Both the position numbers and the translations under genes were made by a program. DNA of 64,000 nucleotides, from the NCBI GenBank assembly GCA_934359185.1, contig CAKRLE010000008.1, positions 77,365-141,364 of the forward strand, in the 5' to 3' direction. Shown one piece after another: positions 16,384 through 23,506 of the stretch. How positions within the stretch are numbered: the first letter of the stretch is position 1; every line of letters begins with the position of its first letter. The notes under the pieces are model-generated. The model was not told where the DNA came from and did no database searches. It saw only the letters and a list, made by a program, of their open reading frames with translations. The stretch comes from an uncultured Lachnospira sp. (GTDB taxonomy: Bacteria; Bacillota; Clostridia; Lachnospirales; Lachnospiraceae).

Positions 16384-17730
16384 CTACCCCCGCTTATTTT
16401 TTCTTGATTCCATATACCTTTCAATAAATGATGCCATAGCTACCGACTCTCCTGCCGTAAGCTTATAATCTTTGCCGCCTATTCCATTTATCTTAGATAT
16501 AAATTCACCAATTTCATACCTTAATCCATCTCCCTGAAATGTAGGTTCATAATGTTCAACCCTGTATGAATCCTCATATCTGACATCAAACTGCCTCATA
16601 AGCCACCATGGAGATGGTGCTATTATATAGCCTTTGGTGCCCGATACAACAAGCTGCCCCTCTGTCTTTACTCCTACACCTGTACGCATTGTTGCAAACG
16701 CATTGTTATATTTTATGTTAACCTTTGTATATATATCTACTCCTTTATCATCTGTCAATGTATCAATATGCATGTCACTGTAATCTGTTCCAAGAAGTTT
16801 AATAACAGGAAGCAGTGTGCTTGGTCCAAATTCAAGAAATGCACCACCATACAAAGAATCTGTGCGTTCTCTTGAACCAGCAGCTGCAAGTCTTGTAAAA
16901 TTAGCCTCCACATCTATAATACTGCCAATCTTTCCGCTCTTGGCGACATTTATCAATTGTTGGAAACCCGGACAATATGCCGCTTTAATAGCCTCCATAA
17001 GAACCACCGATTTATCTGATGCCAGCCTGTAAAGTTCCTTACTTTCTTCCATTGTAAATGCAAGCGGCTTCTCACTCAGCACATGTTTTCCAACCGATAA
17101 CGCATTTTTAGCATAACTATAATGTGTCTCATTAGGAGATGCTATATATACAGCATCCACTCCATCAAGAAACTGCTCATATGAATCGCTGTATGCCTTG
17201 ATTTCATATCTTGAAGCAAACGAATCTATATCTTTATTTATTGGATCATATACACTCTCTACACTTAATCCACTTACATACTTTGTTTCTGATATAAATC
17301 TTGGAACAATTCTTCCAGTTCCAACAACTCCAACTCTCACAATGTTAAATCTGTCTTTTCTTAACATTGTCGATGATACATTAGGCGTTCTGTCAAGATA
17401 TATAACCTTACAGAACGAATTAAGGTAATCAAATGTACCTATCCAGTCTGAACCTAATGTAAATATATCTACCCCATACTTCTGTATGTCTTCTATCTTC
17501 TGTCCATCATGGTCTTCAACAATTATCATGTCAGCAAACCCTGTCCTGCGGACATTATCAATTCTTTCCATAATAGGATCTACTACATTAACCTTGCCTC
17601 TTGCTTCATCAAAATGTTCTGTAGTTACACCTACTATAAGATAATCCCCCAGTTCTTTTGCTCTTTTAAGCAGGTTATAATGCCCCTGATGAAACAGATC
17701 AAATGTTCCATATGTTATTACCTTCTTCAT
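16384..17730 (-). CDS. TagD-like cytidylyltransferase fused to Gfo/Idh/MocA oxidoreductase
   Basis: A 448-aa fusion. Residues 1-130 are a glycerol-3-phosphate-cytidylyltransferase-like domain: ITYGTFDLFHQGHYNLLKRA contains the HxGH CTP-binding motif, and LDRTPNVSSTMLRKD corresponds to the RTxGISTT motif. Residues from about 133 are a Gfo/Idh dehydrogenase (RVGVVGTGRIVPRF, HVLSEKPLAF) similar to the neighbour at 14589-16373. The ATG at 17728-17730 follows GGAGGCGCAG; the longer frame to 17742 includes that ribosome binding site. It may oxidise or reduce a polyol phosphate and activate it as a CDP derivative for LicD. The design recalls the fused CDP-ribitol synthases Acs1/Bcs1 of Haemophilus, but with unrelated partner folds. 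Confidence 0.87.
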   Translation of the reverse strand: MKKVITYGTFDLFHQGHYNLLKRAKELGDYLIVGVTTEHFDEARGKVNVVDPIMERIDNVRRTGFADMIIVEDHDGQKIEDIQKYGVDIFTLGSDWIGTFDYLNSFCKVIYLDRTPNVSSTMLRKDRFNIVRVGVVGTGRIVPRFISETKYVSGLSVESVYDPINKDIDSFASRYEIKAYSDSYEQFLDGVDAVYIASPNETHYSYAKNALSVGKHVLSEKPLAFTMEESKELYRLASDKSVVLMEAIKAAYCPGFQQLINVAKSGKIGSIIDVEANFTRLAAAGSRERTDSLYGGAFLEFGPSTLLPVIKLLGTDYSDMHIDTLTDDKGVDIYTKVNIKYNNAFATMRTGVGVKTEGQLVVSGTKGYIIAPSPWWLMRQFDVRYEDSYRVEHYEPTFQGDGLRYEIGEFISKINGIGGKDYKLTAGESVAMASFIERYMESRKNKRG

Positions 17731-17772
17731 CTGCGCCTCCATGCGATATATGACAGTCCAACTGCCTGGTCA

Positions 17773-18690
17773 TTATAATATTCCTAATGATTCCCATGCC
17801 ATGTTCTGCTGCTTCTTATAATACGGATAATCGTGGCTTCCACCACCAAGATATGGAGTTTTCCACCATGGTCCATACTTCTGTCTAAGGATATTTTCAT
17901 ATCCTATCGGTACAGGAAGTGATATATACTCAAACGGCATCTGTATAGAATCTGCATAATATTCTTTAGGATACACATCTGACTTTCTAAGGCCGGCATG
18001 ATCTGGCATAAGTGCAACCATTGTGGCCTCCTCTTCTGAATACATCATTGACAGCCTTTCCTGAAGTTTCAGAAGCTGGTTCACGATATCTTTGCTATAA
18101 TCAAATTTTACCCCACACATTTCTTCAATGCCTTTTATCGTAGCCATCTTTTCTTCTTCTGATTCTTCTCCATTATCATATGATGCAGCGGTAACTCCTA
18201 CTATACCAACAAGGCTGCACACATCTGCATCTTCCTCCTCTGTTGGTGCAAGATAGTCAAGCGGAAATATATCAATGCCAGGAACATATGGAAATCCATA
18301 AAATTCTTTAAGATGCTCCGGGTCATAATTTACACTTCTGCCAGTAACAACATGTGCAAGCATATGATGCCAGCTGACGTCATTATGTATATTTACTATC
18401 TCCCAGCCCTCAGGCAGTTCCTTAGGTGCTACAAGGCAGAATTTATTGAAATCCGGTCGTTTCATCGTTATATCAACATCATCATCCCATGGAACAAATC
18501 CGTGATGTCTTACCGTACCAAGAAGTGTTCCCCAATCTGCAAAATATTGTATATCATATTTTTTGCAGATTCTGTCTATCTCCGCAAGAATCTTTATCAT
18601 ACATGCCCAGTTCTTTTTCATCATGCTTTCAACATAAAACCCTTCACGAATCTCGCCTTTAAAGAAATTTTCTGGTATCTTAATATCCAT
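17773..18690 (-). CDS. LicD-family phosphotransferase (second copy)
   Basis: A 305-aa LicD-family protein with an intact signature (YFADWGTLLGTVRHHG, VPWDDDVDITM, about residues 49-75). It shares the family ending LPVPIGYENILRQKYGPWWK and HDYPYYKKQ with the copy at 11600, but it is shorter and diverged. The ATG has GAGGGATAGAAT in front. It is the first gene of the leftward five-gene set and starts only 32 nt after the terminator of the first flagellin gene. No separate promoter is obvious in that gap, so expression by read-through from the flagellin promoter is likely. It may attach the CDP-activated group made by the TagD fusion. Confidence 0.87.
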   Translation of the reverse strand: MDIKIPENFFKGEIREGFYVESMMKKNWACMIKILAEIDRICKKYDIQYFADWGTLLGTVRHHGFVPWDDDVDITMKRPDFNKFCLVAPKELPEGWEIVNIHNDVSWHHMLAHVVTGRSVNYDPEHLKEFYGFPYVPGIDIFPLDYLAPTEEEDADVCSLVGIVGVTAASYDNGEESEEEKMATIKGIEEMCGVKFDYSKDIVNQLLKLQERLSMMYSEEEATMVALMPDHAGLRKSDVYPKEYYADSIQMPFEYISLPVPIGYENILRQKYGPWWKTPYLGGGSHDYPYYKKQQNMAWESLGIL

Positions 18691-18722
18691 ATTCTATCCC
18701 TCTGATTACTGTATTTTGATTT

Positions 18723-18750
18723 AAAAAAGGGACTGACATATGCCAGTCCC
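18723..18750 (-). terminator. Terminator of flagellin gene 1
   Basis: Minus strand: GGGACTG (18744-18750) pairs with CAGTCCC (18729-18735), followed by six T. The loop is 8 nt. Confidence 0.9.
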
Positions 18751-18779
18751 TGATTGATAAATTTCTAATGTTATTATGA

Positions 18780-19592
18780 TTACTGGAGAAGTGAAAGAAC
18801 ACCCTGTGTCTGCTGATTTGCCTGTGAAAGCATTGACTGGCCAGCCTGTGAAAGGATATTGTTCTTTGAGTACTGAACCATCTCATCAGCCATATCTGTA
18901 TCACGGATACGTGACTCAGCTGCCTGTGTATTCTCAGATGTTGTATCAAGGTTGTTAATTGTATGCTCAAGTCTGTTCTGAAGAGCACCAAGCTTAGATC
19001 TCTGTGTAGATACCTTATCGATAGCAACCTGAATCTTAGACATTGCTTCACCTGCACCTGAGAATGAAGATACCTTAAGTCCATTAACACCAAGTGATGT
19101 TGCATTCATGTTACTTACAGAGATAGAGATTGACTGTCCTGAAAGCGAACCAATCTGAAGATTCTTCTTAGAAAAACTTCCATCTAAAAGATTCTGCGTA
19201 TTAAACTGTGTTGTTGAACGGATTCTGTCGATCTCTGATGTTAACTGATCAACTTCCTGCTGAATAGCTTTACGATCTGAACTTGTATTAGTATCATTAG
19301 CAGCCTGTGTTGCTAACTCGTTCATTCTCTGAAGAATTGAATGTGTCTCATTAAGAGCACCTTCAGCTACCTGAATAAGAGAGATACCATCCTGAGCATT
19401 ATCAGATGCCTTATTAAGACCTCTGATCTGGCTTCTCATCTTCTCTGAGATTGAAAGACCAGCTGCATCATCTGCTGCACGGTTAATTCTATAACCTGAT
19501 GATAACTTCTCTGTTGACTTTGACAGTGAGCTTGTTACTCCGTTTAACTGTCTGCTTGTGTTCATTGCTGATAAATTGTGCTGTACTACCAT
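18780..19592 (-). CDS. Flagellin 1
   Basis: A 270-aa flagellin, the filament subunit exported by the flagellar type III system. The N-terminal D0/D1 part is canonical ([38 protein letters not shown]) and the C-terminal part is [20 protein letters not shown] followed by [20 protein letters not shown]. Only a short loop (about residues 130-180) lies between the conserved ends, so D2/D3 domains are absent. ATG at 19590-19592 has GGGAGGAATTAATT before it; a frame to 19616 adds 8 residues across the ribosome binding site. It has a sigma-28-type promoter and a GGA-rich leader and is followed by a strong terminator. It is nearly identical to the flagellin at 21573-22385. Confidence 0.96.
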   Translation of the reverse strand: MVVQHNLSAMNTSRQLNGVTSSLSKSTEKLSSGYRINRAADDAAGLSISEKMRSQIRGLNKASDNAQDGISLIQVAEGALNETHSILQRMNELATQAANDTNTSSDRKAIQQEVDQLTSEIDRIRSTTQFNTQNLLDGSFSKKNLQIGSLSGQSISISVSNMNATSLGVNGLKVSSFSGAGEAMSKIQVAIDKVSTQRSKLGALQNRLEHTINNLDTTSENTQAAESRIRDTDMADEMVQYSKNNILSQAGQSMLSQANQQTQGVLSLLQ

Positions 19593-19724
19593 AATTAATT
19601 CCTCCCTGATATTCAATCATCCATTTTGATTATTAAGCAGTTCCTAACTGCATATATATGTGATTTTCAAAACCACTTTATAAACAAATAAACCATCCAT
19701 TTTTATTTGTTCATCATTTACTTG
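19593..19724 (-). promoter_or_regulatory. Flagellin 1 leader with candidate CsrA sites
   Basis: The about 130-nt leader can form ACAAATAAA/TTTATTTGT (19683-19709), a 9-bp stem with the loop AATGGATGG; GCAGT/ACTGC (19637-19651) with TAGGA in the loop; and a weaker AATC/GATT stem (near 19613-19629) presenting ATGGAT. A fourth GGA lies in the ribosome binding site (GGGAGGA). This matches the multi-site CsrA operator logic known for hag in Bacillus subtilis. Confidence 0.6.
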
Positions 19725-19730
19725 TTTTAT

Positions 19731-19757
19731 ATATCGGAGGTATCTCAAAATACTTAA
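19731..19757 (-). promoter_or_regulatory. Sigma-28-type promoter of flagellin 1
   Basis: Minus strand TTAAGTA (19751-19757), 13 bp, CCGATAT (19731-19737). Confidence 0.85.
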
Positions 19758-19775
19758 CCCCATTTTTGAAATTTT

Positions 19776-21488
19776 TTACATTATTTTTTTTATATTTTCA
19801 ACAATACCTTCTTCAATTACCTGAGAGCACCTGTTTTTCTGGATTATGTGAAGTTCATCCCTTATTGATGCAGAAAATAACTGTTCAATTTTTTTGAATC
19901 CACTCCATGATTTTTCAAGACCGCATTGTTCAATAATGTTCTCCATTGGAATATAATCATTAATCTCTGGATATGAAAAATACACAGTTCCCAATGCCCT
20001 ATATACAACATAATCTGCTGGAATATTTTCAAGCATCCATTCCTGATCATACCATAACAGGTCATCACCATGCAGAAATGCATTACGGAATGTCATATCC
20101 AGATACCCATTCTTAAGAATATAGCCATAATCTATATTATCATTACGCATATCTGGTTCTAAGCTATATAATATATTATCATCAGAATTTACTATATCTG
20201 ACGACTTTAAAACCTGTTCGTATAATTTTTCTACAAGATATACTGCATTAGCAATATTTCCACTTTTACATGTTTCCACAAATTTTTTTTCGAATAATTC
20301 ATCTTCAGAAAATGGCACATTCATCAGATCACCTTCCATATAACTTCCAAGCGTAAAAAGTCCCTGGGATTTTATCTGCTCCTCATTTTGTACAGTCTGT
20401 TTAATATGTGCTGTTCCTTTATCAGACAGAGCAAATTTTATAACTTTCTTATCTTTCGATATTTTGGTTCCCAGCTGATATTCATCTTTTCTATCATCAC
20501 ACAGACTTGCAAATATTATATTACCTGTCAAAGCCGATTCTGAACATTCAACCAAAAAAGAATTAGCAAAAAACTCAAATACATTATTGTCAATTATGTC
20601 TTTATACATTCTTTTTTCTGATGCTATTAATGTCTTAGAATCTTTCGCATAATAACAGGACATATTTTGCATATTTTCATCTTGTGGAAGATATTCCTGC
20701 GAATAAATTACTGTAGGTAATTTATAATCAGGCATAGGATAATAAAAATATGTATTATTAAATCCACTATCTTTTATCAGCTTTTTCAAGCCCCCTTTTG
20801 AAAATGTACGAATGCCCTGATTTGTATACAAATATTGATTTATTCCATCAAATGGCACGCCTGTATGGTCTTCCCTTGCTCCACACCAGTATTTAAGTCC
20901 ATATTGATTTTCAATAGCTATAAGCAGTGTTCCATCTGGTTTCAGAAGCTTCCTGACTTTGTCAAGAAAATCCCTGTATGGATTATCTGATTCTGTAAAT
21001 CTACCCTGATATTCGAACACTCCTATAAGCGTTATATAGTCATATTTTTTTTCAAATTTTATATCATTAAGATTGCCGACAATAATCTCCAGATTTTCTT
21101 TATCCCTGCAGCGAAGAAGTGTTCCCATAGCCCTTCTCTGTGATAACTCAACTGCTGTAACAGAATTGCATTTATCACATAACAATCCTGTCAAAGCACC
21201 AAATCCACATCCAATTTCAAGAACATCACTATCCCTTTTAAAATCATACCAGTTTAATATATTTCTTCTTGTTCTGGTAAGATGATAAAATACTGGCCAG
21301 CTATAATTTTGCATTATAGCTTCTGTATATCTTTCTGGCTCATTATCCGCAATAATCTTAATAATCTGGTCTTCAACATCACCATCCGAATATTGGTCAT
21401 TATCTTTATAATAGTTAATATTCCATACTGGTTTTGGATTAATCTTATCTATATACTTTTTATATATGGCTTTGGTATTATTTTCCAT
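19776..21488 (-). CDS. SAM-dependent methyltransferase between the flagellin genes
   Basis: A 570-aa protein. About residues 70-215 form a class I methyltransferase domain: motif I VLEIGCGFGALTGLLCDKC, then VTAVELSQRRAMG, YDYITLIGVFEYQGRF and LLKPDGTLLIAIENQYGLKYW. The roughly 300-residue C-terminal part is not a family I recognise; it contains NAFLHGDDLLWYDQEWMLEN and VVYRALGTVYF, a pattern met in carbohydrate-modifying multidomain methyltransferases. The ATG at 21486-21488 lies 10 nt after AAAGG; a TTG three codons earlier is possible. It begins 29 nt beyond the terminator of flagellin 2 and ends before the flagellin 1 promoter. Methylation of the flagellin glycan is inferred from position. 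Confidence 0.8.
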   Translation of the reverse strand: MENNTKAIYKKYIDKINPKPVWNINYYKDNDQYSDGDVEDQIIKIIADNEPERYTEAIMQNYSWPVFYHLTRTRRNILNWYDFKRDSDVLEIGCGFGALTGLLCDKCNSVTAVELSQRRAMGTLLRCRDKENLEIIVGNLNDIKFEKKYDYITLIGVFEYQGRFTESDNPYRDFLDKVRKLLKPDGTLLIAIENQYGLKYWCGAREDHTGVPFDGINQYLYTNQGIRTFSKGGLKKLIKDSGFNNTYFYYPMPDYKLPTVIYSQEYLPQDENMQNMSCYYAKDSKTLIASEKRMYKDIIDNNVFEFFANSFLVECSESALTGNIIFASLCDDRKDEYQLGTKISKDKKVIKFALSDKGTAHIKQTVQNEEQIKSQGLFTLGSYMEGDLMNVPFSEDELFEKKFVETCKSGNIANAVYLVEKLYEQVLKSSDIVNSDDNILYSLEPDMRNDNIDYGYILKNGYLDMTFRNAFLHGDDLLWYDQEWMLENIPADYVVYRALGTVYFSYPEINDYIPMENIIEQCGLEKSWSGFKKIEQLFSASIRDELHIIQKNRCSQVIEEGIVENIKKIM

Positions 21489-21516
21489 ATTAAACAAACC
21501 TTTCTTAACTCAAGTC

Positions 21517-21547
21517 AAAAAAATCTCCGATGCTTACGCACCGGAGA
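21517..21547 (-). terminator. Terminator of flagellin gene 2
   Basis: TCTCCGATGC (21524-21533) pairs with GCACCGGAGA (21538-21547), a 10-bp stem (one G-T pair) with a 4-nt loop, followed on the minus strand by seven T. Confidence 0.92.
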
Positions 21548-21572
21548 CTTTTCTCTACAGTAGTAACTAATA

Positions 21573-22385
21573 TTAACCGAGAAGTGAAAGAACACCCTGA
21601 TTAGCCTGATTAGCCTGAGCAAGCATTGACTGACCAGCCTGTGAAAGAATGTTATTCTTTGAGTACTGAACCATCTCATCAGCCATATCTGTATCACGGA
21701 TACGTGACTCAGCTGACTGTGTATTCTCAGATGTTGTATCCAAGTTGTTAATTGTATGCTCAAGTCTGTTCTGAAGAGCACCAAGCTTAGATCTCTGTGT
21801 AGATACCTTATCGATAGCTGCCTGAATCTTAGACATTGCTTCACCAGCGCCTGAGAATGAAGATACCTTAAGTCCATTAACACCAAGTGATGCTGCATTC
21901 ATGTTACTTACAGAGATAGAGATTGACTGTCCTGAAAGTGAACCAATCTGAAGGTTCTTAGCTGAGAACTTTCCGTCTAACAGGTTCTGTGTATTGAACT
22001 GTGTTGTTGAACGAATTCTGTCGATCTCTGATGTTAACTGATCAACCTCCTGCTGGATTGCCTTACGGTCTGTACTTGTGTTAGTATCGTTAGCAGCCTG
22101 TGTTGCTAACTCGTTCATTCTCTGAAGGATTGAATGAGTCTCGTTAAGAGCTCCTTCAGCTACCTGAATAAGAGAGATACCATCCTGAGCATTATCAGAT
22201 GCCTTATTAAGACCTCTGATCTGGCTTCTCATCTTCTCTGAGATTGAAAGACCAGCTGCATCATCACCAGCACGGTTAATTCTATAACCTGATGATAACT
22301 TCTCTGTTGACTTTGACAGTGAGCTTGTTACGCTGTTTAACTGTCTGCTTGTGTTCATTGCTGATAAATTGTGCTGTACTACCAT
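21573..22385 (-). CDS. Flagellin 2
   Basis: A 270-aa flagellin differing from flagellin 1 at only about a dozen visible positions (for example NSVT for NGVT, GDDAAG for ADDAAG, and [14 protein letters not shown] at the end). The DNA is also very similar. It has the same short design with D0/D1 ends and no hypervariable domain. ATG with AAGGAGGAAAAAATT before it. It has its own sigma-28-type promoter and leader. The two copies lie in direct orientation, separated by the methyltransferase gene. Confidence 0.96.
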   Translation of the reverse strand: MVVQHNLSAMNTSRQLNSVTSSLSKSTEKLSSGYRINRAGDDAAGLSISEKMRSQIRGLNKASDNAQDGISLIQVAEGALNETHSILQRMNELATQAANDTNTSTDRKAIQQEVDQLTSEIDRIRSTTQFNTQNLLDGKFSAKNLQIGSLSGQSISISVSNMNAASLGVNGLKVSSFSGAGEAMSKIQAAIDKVSTQRSKLGALQNRLEHTINNLDTTSENTQSAESRIRDTDMADEMVQYSKNNILSQAGQSMLAQANQANQGVLSLLG

Positions 22386-22496
22386 AATTTTTTCCTCCTT
22401 GAAAAAACATTAGTGGCTTCCCTGCCACCATTTATTTTGTTGTGTAGCTTATGCTACTTTTTAAAGAAACATTTTCATTAATTATGTTCCTTTGTA
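22386..22496 (-). promoter_or_regulatory. Flagellin 2 leader with candidate CsrA sites
   Basis: The leader contains GTGGC-AGGGAA-GCCAC (5-bp stem with AGGGA in the loop, about 22412-22427), a GTAGC/GCTAC hairpin (about 22444-22457), an upstream AAAGGAAC and the GGA-rich ribosome binding site AAGGAGGA. The sequence differs from the flagellin 1 leader, but a GGA-bearing loop upstream of the ribosome binding site is kept. Confidence 0.5.
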
Positions 22497-22502
22497 TTTA
22501 TT

Positions 22503-22529
22503 ATATCGGAATTACGTATTTAAACTTAA
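22503..22529 (-). promoter_or_regulatory. Sigma-28-type promoter of flagellin 2
   Basis: Minus strand TTAAGTTT (22522-22529), 12 bp, CCGATAT (22503-22509). Confidence 0.87.
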
Positions 22530-22549
22530 CCCCGTTATAAACAAAAATT

Positions 22550-23041
22550 TTATTTTTTTTGATCCATGAATTGAGGAGATGTATCAAGCTTATTCATATT
22601 CTGATAATATGCGTTAGTTTTCTGGACATTAGTTTTAGCCTTCTGCACGCCTTTTCTCAATTCTATAAACTTTTTTTCAACCAGTTTCTTATTGCGTGCC
22701 TCGTCAGCTTCAACTTTCACAGCAAGTTCTGTGACATCCTTAATCAGAATCTTCATAGCTGCTATCTGGCTGCTGTAAGATGCTTTGTCAGCATCAAGTA
22801 CCAGACGTACGCGTCTGAACAAATCGTCAAATCCGGCATCAAGCCTGTTAATCTCTTCTACCAGCTGTGCCTTTTTATTAACATTATCCCTGAAAAGATT
22901 GCCATCAAAATCATCGGAAGAAATGATTTTCTTCTGCTCCTCATTAAGAACAACTATTTTTTCAAGCACACTCTTTTTCATAATAAGGCTGTCTGTCATT
23001 ATCTGTACATAATTGTCCGTATCGCCCATACTATTTACCAC
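22550..23041 (-). CDS. FliT/FlgN-like flagellar export chaperone
   Basis: A 163-aa mostly helical protein with the heptad-rich pattern of FlgN/FliT-type chaperones (LEKIVVLNEEQKKIIS, then NKKAQLVEEINRLDAGFDDL). These bind hook-associated proteins (FlgK/FlgL or FliD) before export. Its place directly after fliS points to a FliT-type partner of FliD; the sequence pattern is closer to FlgN. The GTG start overlaps the fliS stop by 11 nt; ATG at 23029 is an alternative, and neither has a strong ribosome binding site, so translational coupling with fliS is likely. Confidence 0.6.
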   Translation of the reverse strand: MVNSMGDTDNYVQIMTDSLIMKKSVLEKIVVLNEEQKKIISSDDFDGNLFRDNVNKKAQLVEEINRLDAGFDDLFRRVRLVLDADKASYSSQIAAMKILIKDVTELAVKVEADEARNKKLVEKKFIELRKGVQKAKTNVQKTNAYYQNMNKLDTSPQFMDQKK

Positions 23042-23474
23042 TCTTTGTCCGTACCATGACTTCTTTCCATGTATCCCTCATACCGCGGATTTCATTAAGT
23101 GCTCTCTCAAGAAGCTCTTTATCCTTCTTGATATTAGCCTGTACAAGCAAGTCATATATGTACTTATATATCTTATCAAAATCTTCTGCGACAGGATATT
23201 TATGATTAAGTGTTGACTGAAATTCAACAATTATATCTTCTGTCTTTTTAATATTGGTATGAACTTTCTGTAAATCATTCTGTTCAAGCCCCATCAAGGC
23301 AATATTGCAGAATTTTATTGCACCTTCATATAATAACAATGTCAGTTCTGCTGGCGATGCTGTCATTATCTTGTTTCTGTTATACTGATCAGCATATGCC
23401 TGACTTCCATGTCCTCCGCTAGATGTGTATGGCGAGCCATATGATGCACTGCCGTACGCCTGATTGAATGCCAT
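23031..23474 (-). CDS. fliS: Flagellin export chaperone FliS
   Basis: FliS binds the C-terminus of flagellin in the cytoplasm and prevents early polymerisation. The 147-aa product has the family core: YNRNKIMTASPAELTLLLYE (about residues 32-51), GAIKFCNIALMGLEQND and, near the end, LNEIRGMRDTWKEVM. An extra Gly/Ser/Tyr-rich N-terminus of about 25 residues precedes the usual start region. It follows fliD by 32 nt. Confidence 0.95.
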   Translation of the reverse strand: MAFNQAYGSASYGSPYTSSGGHGSQAYADQYNRNKIMTASPAELTLLLYEGAIKFCNIALMGLEQNDLQKVHTNIKKTEDIIVEFQSTLNHKYPVAEDFDKIYKYIYDLLVQANIKKDKELLERALNEIRGMRDTWKEVMVRTKSGK

Positions 23475-23506
23475 CGCTCAATCCTCCAATTTTTTAAAGA
23501 AAATAT

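Noticed and set aside
18680..19105. A 141-codon frame overlapping flagellin 1, repeated at 21515-21898 in flagellin 2.
   Set aside because: Present in both copies only because the flagellin DNA is nearly identical; no ribosome binding site and odd Arg/His/Leu/Gln composition.
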